Assembly: GCA_018303855.1 (NCBI GenBank)
Contig: JAGVXI010000009.1
Coordinates: 1 to 56,205 of the forward strand
DNA length: 56,205 bases
From: Candidatus Pacearchaeota archaeon
Lineage (GTDB): Archaea > Nanobdellota > Nanobdellia > Pacearchaeales > GW2011-AR1
Direction of reading: 5' to 3'
Position 1 is the first letter of the stretch. Each line of letters begins with the position of its first letter. The notes under the pieces were generated by a model. The model made no database searches and was not told the DNA's origin. It saw only the letters and a list, made by a program, of their open reading frames with translations. Shown in pieces: positions 1-8,154 of this stretch. A program made the position numbers and the translations under genes.

Positions 1-11
1 TTCTTGAGTGC

Positions 12-43
12 TGTCAAGATTGCCAATCCTAATAACAATCTTG
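12..43. repeat. Decayed copy of the palindromic element
   Basis: CAAGATTG at 15-22 and CAATCTTG at 36-43 form an inverted repeat. The stretch TGTCAAGATTGCCAAT matches the reverse complement of the right arm of the full element at 22716-22832. The inner hairpin is lost, so this looks like a remnant in the opposite orientation. I see nothing else in bases 1-140. Confidence 0.4.
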
Positions 44-140
44 AAGTCTCACGAACTAAAGTAGGGAGTTTACATAAGCAACAAATCTTGATGTATTAAA
101 ATTGATTAGATATTATCCAGGTTATTCTAAATTTAAGTTG

Positions 141-410
141 CTAATTAGCCCTATTATCTATGTCGCTCTCTTTTATTCCTTCTAGAACTATTTGATTAGC
201 ATCTTTAATCATCATATCTATTGTTTCTTCATCAATACCATGATTCATCGCTCCCTGACCTATTGTCTCAATATCAGAAACATAACAGCCGACACAATGT
301 AAACCATAACTCATTAAGATAGGTGCAACTTCTGGAAACCTTTCAATGACTTCCATAATCTTCATATTCTTTGTCACCAATTGTTTTAAAGCTCGTTTTT
401 TTGTTTTCAT
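141..410 (-). CDS. DUF1858 domain protein
   Basis: An 89-residue protein whose core matches DUF1858: a helix with an EVIERFPEVAPIL pattern, then the YGLHCVGC signature with two cysteines, then an acidic helical tail with GIDEETI. DUF1858 occurs alone or fused to hybrid-cluster and ScdA/Ric-type proteins and is thought to act in iron-sulfur or redox chemistry; the exact role is unknown. The first 10 residues are very basic. It stands alone, with a palindromic element between it and msrA. The family call is firm; the function is not. Confidence 0.8.
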   Translation of the reverse strand: MKTKKRALKQLVTKNMKIMEVIERFPEVAPILMSYGLHCVGCYVSDIETIGQGAMNHGIDEETIDMMIKDANQIVLEGIKESDIDNRAN

Positions 411-736
411 TTGCTCATTTTATTTATCTTATCTAAAAAAGAGGACAATAAGTTTTTAACATTATCTAATCATCTTACATCCCCATATAAACCTTTTTAT
501 ATGCATCCTTTTTTAATAAGAGTTATATCCCTCATTAGCTTTTAGTATTTTGAGATAAATTCTGGATAATCGGTAATTTAAGAAATCTCTCTAGCACTCC
601 TGCTTATATTCAAATATTTTTCTTTAACCTTATTGTTATAATCTATCCTTGTCTTTTAAATTGCTCATTGTTAGTTAGAGAAAACATCAAAGTGATTAGT
701 CTATTTTATTTTTTAAATGTTTTCAGAATTGAAATC
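411..736. other. Gene-free stretch
   Basis: Gene-free AT-rich spacer between the DUF1858 gene and the palindromic element. I see no convincing ORF, RNA gene or strong hairpin in it. It should contain the promoter of the DUF1858 gene (minus strand), but I cannot pick one TATA box with confidence. Confidence 0.4.
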
Positions 737-846
737 AAAAAGTCTTGTTTTTTACCACACACTTTAGTGTGTGGTTTGTTTGAACTTTTGAATGTCCAAG
801 ATGCTAACTCCATACTTTAGCATGGAGTTTTCGCAATGCATCTTGG
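737..846. mobile_element. Palindromic two-hairpin element, copy A (IS200/IS605-like non-autonomous)
   Basis: Two nested hairpins stand side by side. The first is 754-775, arms ACCACACA and TGTGTGGT around CTTTAG. The second has inner arms CTCCAT/ATGGAG (808-813, 822-827) inside outer arms CCAAGATGC (796-804) and GCATCTTGG (838-846). The same layout recurs at 3780-3880 and 22716-22832. There is no transposase inside. This resembles palindrome-associated elements derived from IS200/IS605 ends; the family link is an inference. Confidence 0.6.
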
Positions 847-855
847 CATAAGAAA

Positions 856-1341
856 TCAACAAACTTTTCTTCCGGTTTTTTCAATATACTTTTGATAATA
901 CTCTTCTGCGTGGTAAAATTTAGTAGCTTTTACAATTTCTGTAACTATCTTTTCATTTCCAAGTTTTTTTTGCAATACCTTTTTTGATTTGATAGCTAAT
1001 GATTTTTGACTGGGATTATGATAAAAAATTGCAGATTTATATTGGGTACCTACATCTAAACCTTGTCTGTTTAAAGAAGTTGGATCATGCATTTTCCAAA
1101 AAGCTTCTAAAAGTTTTTCATAACTTATTTTTTTAGTATCAAATTTAATTTCAATGACTTCTGCATAACCTGTTTTACCGCTACATACTTGCTCATAATT
1201 TGGATTTGGATAGTTTTTATCATCTCCTCCCGTATAACCCACTAAAGTTGATACAACTCCTGGTAATTTTGAAAAATTATATTCTACACCCCAAAAACAT
1301 CCTGCAGCAAAAGTTGCCTTGTCTATATTCTTCGGATTCAT
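856..1341 (-). CDS. msrA: Peptide methionine-S-sulfoxide reductase MsrA
   Basis: A 161-residue protein with the MsrA signature GCFWG at residues 14-18, where Cys15 is the catalytic nucleophile, followed by GYTGG and the conserved YEQVCSGKTGYAEV block. A C-terminal Cys161 (GRKVC) is the likely resolving cysteine. The enzyme reduces methionine-S-sulfoxide in proteins, using thioredoxin as electron donor; a thioredoxin gene lies at 14382. Length is normal for a single-domain MsrA and no MsrB is fused. It stands alone, so it is probably an oxidative-stress repair gene with its own promoter. Confidence 0.96.
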   Translation of the reverse strand: MNPKNIDKATFAAGCFWGVEYNFSKLPGVVSTLVGYTGGDDKNYPNPNYEQVCSGKTGYAEVIEIKFDTKKISYEKLLEAFWKMHDPTSLNRQGLDVGTQYKSAIFYHNPSQKSLAIKSKKVLQKKLGNEKIVTEIVKATKFYHAEEYYQKYIEKTGRKVC

Positions 1342-1446
1342 AACAAAATTATATAATTGGATAATATAAATTTTTCTAAAAGATGCAAAAATCTGCCATA
1401 GTAAGAAAGCACAATACTTTCTTAAATATTTCTCAGAAGTTTGAGA

Positions 1447-1605
1447 TTATATCTGACCATTTTGGATGAACTTTTTCATTGCCTGTTCAAGGATTACCTG
1501 AGGAGCAAATCCTTTTCTACTGCAAACTCTCATGAATTCATCACATACAGCCTGATCCATCATATATTCTATCTTTCTTTTCTTTGCGCCAGGTGGGTGT
1601 TCCAT
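1447..1605 (-). CDS. Small ribbon-helix-helix-like protein
   Basis: A 52-residue ORF starting at the ATG at 1603-1605 and ending in TAA. The sequence has a basic strand-like segment (KKRKIEYMMDQ), then two predicted helices (CDEFMRVCSRKGF and PQVILEQAMKKFIQ), the strand-helix-helix order of MetJ/Arc-type regulators. It may be a small DNA-binding regulator. It is in a short gap between msrA and the next ORF, with no obvious partner toxin. The ORF is clear; the fold call rests on pattern only. Confidence 0.5.
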   Translation of the reverse strand: MEHPPGAKKRKIEYMMDQAVCDEFMRVCSRKGFAPQVILEQAMKKFIQNGQI

Positions 1606-1695
1606 TATTTATAGAAATAAATTGGCTTTATAAATATAATCTTGCAAAACATACCTGAAATAGGAATCGATTAAAAGTGATACAGTTATAATCAA

Positions 1696-2088
1696 TTATA
1701 GATCTCCGGCAGGTCTCCAATTATCTGGACACCATACAACAACAGTATTATATCTAGGTTCATAAGTTGTTTTATATAAAACTACCTTTCTTTTTTTAGC
1801 TTCGGTAAGAGCAATCTCATCTGCCTCTAAAGTTTTTTTACCACTAAAAATAGTTTTAGTATCGCGCCATCCTCTTGGATTCTCTTCTAATCTCCTTCTA
1901 TAAATATCTTCTTCACGCAATGAACTTCTTGATACTGGACCATTTCCCTGGTTAAAATTACTTCTAAAATATGCCGAACAGGGGTCATTTGGAGTTAGAG
2001 CTATAATAACTTCTATATGCGAGCTGGTATCTCCTATGTGATCTGGTCCAGCAATATCTATTTCTTTGCCTAAATATTCATTAACCAT
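1696..2088 (-). CDS. Hypothetical protein
   Basis: A 130-residue soluble protein I do not recognise. It has no signal peptide or membrane segment. Visible features are an N-terminal part with a strand-like hydrophobic run (SSHIEVIIALTPND), a charged arginine-rich middle (EEDIYRRRLEENPRGWRD) and a C-terminal strand-rich end (NTVVVWCPDNWRPAGDL). Clean ORF length and an AT-rich leader with a plausible TATA-like stretch upstream support a real gene. It may be monocistronic, followed on the same strand by the small protein at 1447-1605. Confidence 0.55.
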   Translation of the reverse strand: MVNEYLGKEIDIAGPDHIGDTSSHIEVIIALTPNDPCSAYFRSNFNQGNGPVSRSSLREEDIYRRRLEENPRGWRDTKTIFSGKKTLEADEIALTEAKKRKVVLYKTTYEPRYNTVVVWCPDNWRPAGDL

Positions 2089-2184
2089 AAAGATTTTAAA
2101 AAATATACCTATTTAAATCTTTTTATCTAGTGTAACCTAAAAGTAACAAAGTGCCTGGACATGAAAGTTAATGAGAACATTACA

Positions 2185-2266
2185 CGCCAGTGCTAGGATT
2201 CGAACCTAGGAGCCCCGAAGGGCACGGTTTTCGAGACCGTTCCGTTAACCACTCCGGCACACTGGC
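2185..2266 (-). tRNA. tRNA-Ser (CGA)
   Basis: Read on the minus strand: a seven-base acceptor pair (GCCAGTG with CACTGGC), a D arm with AGTGGTTAAC, anticodon stem ACGGT/ACCGT around loop CTCGAAA (anticodon CGA), a long variable arm with CCCTTCGGGG, and T loop TTCGAAT. The long variable arm fits serine. The discriminator is G, and CCA is not encoded. No intron is seen. Confidence 0.96.
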
Positions 2267-2315
2267 ATAATCAAAAATAGCAACTAGTCACAATATTAAA
2301 AAACAACAGCTTAAA

Positions 2316-2792
2316 TCATTTATGCTTTTTTATTCTAATTATTCTCTTCTTTTTTTCAATTAGTTTTTTTATCAGGATAATTATTATTATCAGTAATAGC
2401 AATAACAATGAAAATGCAGCTACCCAATAAGGAATTGGAATAAATGGAGTTCTTCTTTCTAAAAATTCCTCTGCTTCTCTTGGAACACAAAGCCTCTCTT
2501 CTGTTTTTAACTCATTTGCGCATTGGTTTTGGTCAGTACATTCTCTTGCTTGAAAAACTCCAATGCAAACACCCCAGTCATCGCAATACCATGAATTAGA
2601 GCAAGTTTCTTTTTCTTGGCTAGGAGGTTGTGTTGGGATTGCGCCACCTCTCCCGCCACCGCTTCCTGAAGGCTGCGGTTGAACACTATCATTTGACAAA
2701 ATTGTAAAAGAACCTTTAGTATTATCAGCGAGAGCCACAGGCAACAAGATAATACCCAAAAGCAACATAAGCGCTATACCTCTTTTTATCAT
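2316..2792 (-). CDS. Secreted, membrane-anchored cysteine-rich surface protein
   Basis: 158 residues: an N-terminal signal peptide (about 1-22), a Gly/Pro/Ser-rich linker, a cysteine-rich module with spacing like WYCDDWGVC...C....C....C that resembles thrombospondin type-1-like repeats of archaeal surface proteins, then one long C-terminal membrane helix (about 123-143) and a very basic tail. It should sit in the membrane with the cysteine module outside. Its ATG overlaps the stop of the upstream gene by 4 nt (ATGA), so the two are translationally coupled. The mature N-terminus carries TKGSFTI, like the GRFVI motif of its neighbours. Confidence 0.75.
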   Translation of the reverse strand: MIKRGIALMLLLGIILLPVALADNTKGSFTILSNDSVQPQPSGSGGGRGGAIPTQPPSQEKETCSNSWYCDDWGVCIGVFQARECTDQNQCANELKTEERLCVPREAEEFLERRTPFIPIPYWVAAFSLLLLLLIIIIILIKKLIEKKKRIIRIKKHK

Positions 2793-3061
2793 CTATTAAA
2801 CAAGCTTAATAACTTTTTAAAGAATTTGATTATGAAATTTTCATTTTTATCTGAGCTCTCTTGGTTTTCAATTGCTTTTCCTGTAACTGTTATGTTCTCT
2901 TGGGTTTGATTACCTTTGATTGCATTATATTGAATTATATTAGATTTATTATCAGAATCTTCTGTGATAACAAACCTTCCTGTTGGGGCTAAAATTGTTG
3001 CAGAGATATTTACAAATATAAATAAAATAATTAATAATGTAAAAAAGGCTTTTGCTGTCAT
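2789..3061 (-). CDS. Small secreted protein with GRFVI motif
   Basis: 90 residues with a signal peptide or signal anchor (about 3-24), then TGRFVI right after the likely cleavage site, then an Asn/Thr-rich stretch with several N-glycosylation sequons and a basic amphipathic C-terminus (FIIKFFKKLLSLFNR). It is the first gene of a two-gene unit with the cysteine-rich surface protein, overlapping it by 4 nt. I do not recognise a named family. The GRFVI-type motif is shared with 2316-2792 and 3988-5877, which suggests a common processing or sorting signal; that is an inference. Confidence 0.65.
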   Translation of the reverse strand: MTAKAFFTLLIILFIFVNISATILAPTGRFVITEDSDNKSNIIQYNAIKGNQTQENITVTGKAIENQESSDKNENFIIKFFKKLLSLFNR

Positions 3062-3244
3062 AAAAAAACAAGGAGCCTGTTATTTTTAAAGTTCGCTGTT
3101 TTTATTTATTTATGATGTGGCAATGTAGTATTATTTTAAATGTAATGTTCAAATTAAGCTATTCACTGCTTAATCCCTAGATTAAATAATTAAATCAATA
3201 TTCAGCTTAAAATGGTTTCAAAAATACCAATTTTTAGTAGGTAA

Positions 3245-3841
3245 TTACAACCAAGTTCTAGCACGTCGTCTTCTGATTAGGTAGAATATTATCAGAACAA
3301 GGACAAGTATTGACAAAACCAACAGAGTTATCCAAACTATTACATAATTTGCTGCTTCTTGCTCAAATCTGTTTTCCCTTGATCTATCCGAAACCACATC
3401 AACAGTTATAGGAAGTTTGCAAACCCTCGGAATAATTCTACTTCCTTCTGTTTCTCCACTGGGAGTGCATTCCATGCAAAATGTAGCCTGATATTCCCCA
3501 AAAGCAGTTTGTTTTGGAACAATAACCTGCGCCTTAACATTGTATCTTTGATTTGCCTCTACAAGGTATTGTTGATTAAATGCCAATTCCAAACCAGAAG
3601 TCTCTTCTACAAGTGGAACACAGGTAACAGGGTATTCATCTGTCTGAATTTGGAAAGTAAAATAACTTGACTGGCTTGGTTTAAGCTCAATATTCTGCGG
3701 TATTGGATAAGAAACTCCAATTGCAGAAACCAGATTAATGCTAAAAAAGATTAATGCGAACAAGGAAATAGTTAATATCAAAAAAACTTTGGGTTTACCA
3801 CACACTAAAGTGCGTGGTTTGTTAGTTTTTTGGATGCTCAA
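3245..3841 (-). CDS. Membrane-anchored surface protein, start inside a palindromic element
   Basis: 198 residues: a hydrophobic signal segment (about 19-40, ending LVSA), a beta-rich external domain with cysteine pairs, and a C-terminal membrane helix (about 168-190) followed by RRRRAR. The fold looks Ig-like/COG1361-like. There is no ATG before the signal segment. The open frame begins with TTG at 3839-3841, and its first 18 or so codons lie inside the palindromic element at 3780-3880. The element appears to have replaced the original start. A GTG about codon 13 is another possible start. Confidence 0.65.
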   Translation of the reverse strand: MSIQKTNKPRTLVCGKPKVFLILTISLFALIFFSINLVSAIGVSYPIPQNIELKPSQSSYFTFQIQTDEYPVTCVPLVEETSGLELAFNQQYLVEANQRYNVKAQVIVPKQTAFGEYQATFCMECTPSGETEGSRIIPRVCKLPITVDVVSDRSRENRFEQEAANYVIVWITLLVLSILVLVLIIFYLIRRRRARTWL

Positions 3842-3880
3842 GATTGCATTCCTCCACAGACTAAAGTCTGTGGTTTTTTA
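3780..3880. mobile_element. Palindromic two-hairpin element, copy B
   Basis: Hairpin 1 is 3797-3818 (ACCACACACT/AGTGCGTGGT); hairpin 2 is 3854-3873 (CCACAGAC/GTCTGTGG around TAAA). The CTCAAGATTGC junction between them is the same as in copy C. The right outer arm is degenerate. The element overlaps the 5' end of the surface-protein gene that ends at 3841. A mobile origin is inferred from the dispersed copies. Confidence 0.6.
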
Positions 3881-3987
3881 AGCATAAATTCCTCCTTGGT
3901 TTTATTATTCAGCATTTTATATTGCCTTTGCCTCATTTTTTATCTTACATTCCTCTTTTATATTTTATTATTAAACCCCTAACATAT

Positions 3988-5877
3988 TTAAAGCTGACTA
4001 TAAATTACTGCTATGTCTGTTTCATAAGTTCCAGTGGATAATCCTACTGGTGGATTAATATGGAAATATGTTGAAAAATCTTCGTTTAATACTGGAGAAT
4101 TACATAACATTGAATCACAAATTTCTAAACCAGTAATAGGTTTAAATGAAATTTTTAATGATGGTGATTGCCATTCTGGGAATACTAAAGGTGTTTGAAG
4201 TATCTCTGTTGATTCTCCTTGAGCATTTTCATCATCTATTTGAAACTGGTTTGAGTATGTAGACAAATCCCAACATTGTGGATTTGTTGTTGTGTCGCCT
4301 AAACAGCAGTCAGGTGAAGTTAAAGGGCATATATAACCAAAATCAACATTTCTCGGGTCTGTTGCTTCCCATTCTATATTCAATAAAACATTCCCGCGAT
4401 TAACCATAAAAAATTCATTAAGCCCTGGATTCCACTGCCCAAGCTGAATATCATCTCCTCCTGATAAACTAGGGTCCCCTAACACTATATCAGGATCATT
4501 AAATAAGTAAGGAAGTGAATTATATTTCCACTTGTGATTTGCTGAACCACCTGATATCCATGTAGTTGATGCGCCTGCTTGACTATCAACTGGTTCTACA
4601 AACAACTTATAAGTTTTAGGTAATTGATAAAATTCTATTCCTTGAACATCACTTATAGGAAGAGACAATGAAAAATTGCAGTTTTCTGCTGCTGAAATTG
4701 CAGAGTTATAAGTTAGAGTATAAGTTCGATAAGCATTGTTTGACAAGTCGCATGTACTAAGATCAGTGTCTTCTATCAAACATAAAACAACTTGGGTTGT
4801 TGAAGGAATGCTTGCACAATCCACATCAGCATCTGTCACAGAAGCAATTACATTAACTGATGTTGTATTTCCTTGCAATGGAACAATAGGGCATGAATCT
4901 ACAAATTCTGTGCATGAAGCATCATTTCCAATTATGGCAGTGTCTGATAAATGAATATCATCAAATACAGGAAGATTGTCAACTAAATTAAAAGCGGTGT
5001 CATAATCAAAAGAAATTATGCCAAAATTATCTGTGCTCCAAATTCTTGCATATGCTGTTGTTATTGCTTGAGTTGCTCCTGGAGTCCCCCACGGAATAGG
5101 GTTAACAACAGTTGAAGAAGCAACTGCTAATGAAGAAGCATCAAGATAATCTGTATCCCCAAAAGTTGTTGCTCCTGCTTGAATATTATAAGTTAGAATA
5201 TCTGCTGGCCATTTATCAATACTTCCATCATCTGGGTCTGTTGCTACCCAACTTAAATCAGGGGTTTGATCATGAGTTTGAGAGGGAGTTAATACAGAAG
5301 GTGTTGCCGGAACATTATTGATTATATTAAAACTAAAAGATGTTGTAGTTATTTGCCCATCATTGTCATCAATTATTATATCTAAATAAAATGTTTTTGA
5401 ACATGAAGCCCCAGAACAATCTGCCTGTGTTAATCCAATTGCCTCTGGTATTCCTTCCAATGTTCCTAAGGGGTCAAACCCGTATTCATAATTTATTTGC
5501 GCTCCTGCTGCGCCTTGATGCTGTCCAGGAGTCACTTGGGCAAATCCGTCATAATTAATAACATTACAACCTGCTGTTGCAGAAGGATTTGCAGAAGTTC
5601 CAATACAAAGCCTTGCATTTAAATTATTAGGATTTGGGTCTTTAACATTAAATCTTAATTTTGTGTTTTTATCGTGGGTGTCAATTATAACTGAATTATC
5701 CCAATTTCCAGCAGCTGGCCCATCTTTTACCGCAAAAGTATCTGCAACAACATATGGTGGTTCATTGCCAATAACAAACCTTCCTTTTGTAGCTGACATA
5801 ACAAAGTAAGACATAAAAATTATGAGAATAATTACAGCTGGAATTAGCGCTTTTTTCACTCCCCCTTTTTTATCCAT
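3988..5877 (-). CDS. Large secreted beta-rich surface protein
   Basis: 629 residues. The N-terminus has a signal peptide (about 10-28) followed at once by KGRFVIGNEPP. The rest is beta-rich, Asp/Asn-rich, with cadherin/Ig-like strands, a fibronectin-III-like segment around TPDLSWVATDPDDGSID, and paired cysteines. There is no C-terminal membrane helix, so it is either released or held by other proteins. The last 150 residues or so match the C-terminal domain of the 407-residue protein at 6236-7459 (shared NRGNVLL/NHGNVPV, FQIDD and a closing G-TYETDI/GSYEGDV strand), so the two are paralogues. Likely an extracellular structural or adhesive protein. Confidence 0.75.
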   Translation of the reverse strand: MDKKGGVKKALIPAVIILIIFMSYFVMSATKGRFVIGNEPPYVVADTFAVKDGPAAGNWDNSVIIDTHDKNTKLRFNVKDPNPNNLNARLCIGTSANPSATAGCNVINYDGFAQVTPGQHQGAAGAQINYEYGFDPLGTLEGIPEAIGLTQADCSGASCSKTFYLDIIIDDNDGQITTTSFSFNIINNVPATPSVLTPSQTHDQTPDLSWVATDPDDGSIDKWPADILTYNIQAGATTFGDTDYLDASSLAVASSTVVNPIPWGTPGATQAITTAYARIWSTDNFGIISFDYDTAFNLVDNLPVFDDIHLSDTAIIGNDASCTEFVDSCPIVPLQGNTTSVNVIASVTDADVDCASIPSTTQVVLCLIEDTDLSTCDLSNNAYRTYTLTYNSAISAAENCNFSLSLPISDVQGIEFYQLPKTYKLFVEPVDSQAGASTTWISGGSANHKWKYNSLPYLFNDPDIVLGDPSLSGGDDIQLGQWNPGLNEFFMVNRGNVLLNIEWEATDPRNVDFGYICPLTSPDCCLGDTTTNPQCWDLSTYSNQFQIDDENAQGESTEILQTPLVFPEWQSPSLKISFKPITGLEICDSMLCNSPVLNEDFSTYFHINPPVGLSTGTYETDIAVIYSQL

Positions 5878-6235
5878 ACTATTTTATGAAGATTTTCTAA
5901 TTTTTAAAAGTTTGGGTGCCAAAACTTTTATGGGGTTCATTAATTTAATCTCCTAAATAGTTAATTAACTGGCATATTTAAATTTTATTTCAGTTTAAAA
6001 TGATGATTATAGATAATTCTGTTAATCGTAACACTTTCTTTTCAGAATTATCTATCTGGAAAATTCCCAAAACAAATGCCCTAATTAAGGGAATTATCCA
6101 TAATTGATATTGATAAATTTGAAAAAGATGTTTTAACGATTAATGAATAAGATATGTAATCTTTATAATTTAGGTTAAGTTTATTCCGTTTAATTATCAA
6201 ACTTTATCCAAAAAAAATTGTTTAACAATAAATTT
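5878..6235. repeat. Gene-free stretch with clustered inverted repeats
   Basis: No gene is seen. There is a perfect 12-bp inverted repeat, TAGATAATTCTG at 6010-6021 with CAGAATTATCTA at 6043-6054. A second pair follows, AATTCCC (6062-6068) with GGGAATT (6089-6095), which competes with a smaller CCCTAATTAAGGG hairpin (6079-6091). It lies between two minus-strand surface-protein genes and may be a terminator or regulatory structure. Confidence 0.5.
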
Positions 6236-7459
6236 TCAAGATATTGTCAAAATAACATCCCCCTCGTAACTTCCCCTCTGAATTTCTGGAATTTTCAAAT
6301 TAAAGTAAGTTTTATATCTCTCACCAACCCCATCAAGGCAAATTGATGAGATGCATAAAGCAAGTTGGTTTTGAGGGAAATAATCAGGCTGATAGTTTGT
6401 TATAAACGCTGGTGCAATGCCTGTTTCATCTTGAACAGGCTCAAGGAAAAATTCATCGTCGTCAATCTGAAAAGTGTTTTCTCCTGTTGAGTTTTCAAAA
6501 GTTGGCCAAAAATCTGTGCAGGTTATAGGCTCAATGCAAGTAAACCCTGAAGAAGTCCATTCTAATAAAACAGGAACATTTCCGTGATTAATTAAATCCA
6601 ACCCGCTTGAAGGCACACCAATATTCCACTGCCTTGCATTTAACTGCCCAAAATCAATTACACTTGGATAAGAAATTGCAGCTAATGAAGCATAGTCAAA
6701 AATTGTTTCAATTGACAAAATTCCTGATTTAACATAAAGTTTCCAGTTATCCCCTGGCTGATAAAAAGGAAAATAATCCATGCCCTGATAACCAAACCTG
6801 CAATTTTTTCCGGTTTGGCTTTTAAGCTGTAAAGGAATTTTTATTGTATAGTTGGCACTGCTGCAAAAAGCAGAAATTGTTGAATTGCACAAGTATGCAT
6901 TAACAATGTAGGTTTGGCAGTTGCTTGCTTTTAACTGCGTGTCAATTGTGATGCCTGCGTTAGCTCCTTGTTCTGGAGTGATGAGCGTATTAACTCCGTT
7001 GTTTGTATTTCCAATGTATGATATACTTAATGCACCGCCTAGCGCTCCTCCCTGCTCAATGACTTTAAAATAATCTAATTCATAATTATTTGTTGCATAA
7101 TCAAATGTTGCGAAATAATAATCGCCGAGAAAATTTGCAGGCACAACATATGAAACTACCTGCCTTTTTTTGCAGATTGTTGCACATGGGACATTAATTA
7201 AATCAACTAATGTTGCATCTTTATACACATAAATTATGTTGTAAAAACCTAATTTTGTTGGAGAAACAGTGATTGTTATTATATCTCCTGGATAAACAAC
7301 AGCAGGGGATATTATCGTGATTTCTGCAGAAATTACATTGATTAGGAAGATTGTTAATGATAAAAAGGTAATAAAAATTAACTTAGACTTGCAGTTATTA
7401 TTTACTCTTAGTATATTATTATTTAAGTTTAACACTCTTTTTTTATATCCATCCATCAT
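6236..7459 (-). CDS. Secreted surface protein, paralogue of 3988-5877
   Basis: 407 residues with an N-terminal signal segment (about 27-45, KLIFITFLSLTIFLINVISA) and no C-terminal membrane helix. The middle contains an early Ig-like domain (AEITIISPAVVYPGD), several cysteines and an Ala/Gly-rich linker. The C-terminal domain is shared with the 629-residue neighbour. The start is uncertain: two adjacent ATGs, and a 26-residue polar region before the signal segment, unusually long. It follows the pilin-like gene by 26 nt on the same strand, so they are probably co-transcribed. Confidence 0.72.
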   Translation of the reverse strand: MMDGYKKRVLNLNNNILRVNNNCKSKLIFITFLSLTIFLINVISAEITIISPAVVYPGDIITITVSPTKLGFYNIIYVYKDATLVDLINVPCATICKKRQVVSYVVPANFLGDYYFATFDYATNNYELDYFKVIEQGGALGGALSISYIGNTNNGVNTLITPEQGANAGITIDTQLKASNCQTYIVNAYLCNSTISAFCSSANYTIKIPLQLKSQTGKNCRFGYQGMDYFPFYQPGDNWKLYVKSGILSIETIFDYASLAAISYPSVIDFGQLNARQWNIGVPSSGLDLINHGNVPVLLEWTSSGFTCIEPITCTDFWPTFENSTGENTFQIDDDEFFLEPVQDETGIAPAFITNYQPDYFPQNQLALCISSICLDGVGERYKTYFNLKIPEIQRGSYEGDVILTIS

Positions 7460-7485
7460 TTTATATCAAATTTAACCTGCTATCA

Positions 7486-7965
7486 TTAAGCACAATCATT
7501 AATACCACCTTTATATTCAGGAGCTTCATTTGGGCAAAGATAAACCTGTTCTTCTATTTTTGGAATTACTTTTATTTTTGCAATATCCTGCTTATAAGGG
7601 ATATAAATTGGCTCTGTTTTATATGCACCTACATAAGTATGGTAAGGAGTTGGAATTCTCTGCACAGAACCATTATTAAAAGTTATATCAACAAGAAAAA
7701 AATCTCCGAGGATTAAATCTCTTTTGTTCTTAATTGTAATTTTAAGCAAGTTGTTTTGCTTGCAGGCATCTGAAATCTGTATATTTGCGCCTTGAATGCA
7801 GTTTAGGAATTCTTGTGTTTGCCCAACATTGTACCTATCTATTAATGTTTTAGTTGCCAGCCATAAGATTGAAACAGCAAATAAGGAAAGCAGGATGATA
7901 ATTGTAATTGCTATAACCTGGGATAAACCTCTTTTATTTTTACTACTTACTGCCTCTTTTTTCAT
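7486..7965 (-). CDS. Archaeal type IV pilin-like protein
   Basis: 159 residues. The N-terminus has KNKRGLSQVIAITIIILL, a class III (prepilin) signal: a basic stretch, a KRG cleavage site, then a hydrophobic helix. Archaeal pilins and archaellins of this kind are cleaved by a PibD-type peptidase before the hydrophobic segment. The rest is a beta-rich head with three cysteines. The next gene on the strand encodes a surface protein. No assembly ATPase or peptidase gene lies in the window, so the machinery would be elsewhere. Confidence 0.75.
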   Translation of the reverse strand: MKKEAVSSKNKRGLSQVIAITIIILLSLFAVSILWLATKTLIDRYNVGQTQEFLNCIQGANIQISDACKQNNLLKITIKNKRDLILGDFFLVDITFNNGSVQRIPTPYHTYVGAYKTEPIYIPYKQDIAKIKVIPKIEEQVYLCPNEAPEYKGGINDCA

Positions 7966-8154
7966 GCATGGAAAAAGAATAGAATGTATAAAAATGTTAT
8001 TGATAAAGGAAATTACTGCCTTATTTTTTGCTTAATGTCTTCTTACTTATCTTTTTTAGAATAATGAGTAATATTAGCATCTTATCGGCTTTATTATACA
8101 AAAAAATCATAAAAAATGCAGTAAGAGAAAAATATATAAAAAAATAAAAAAATT

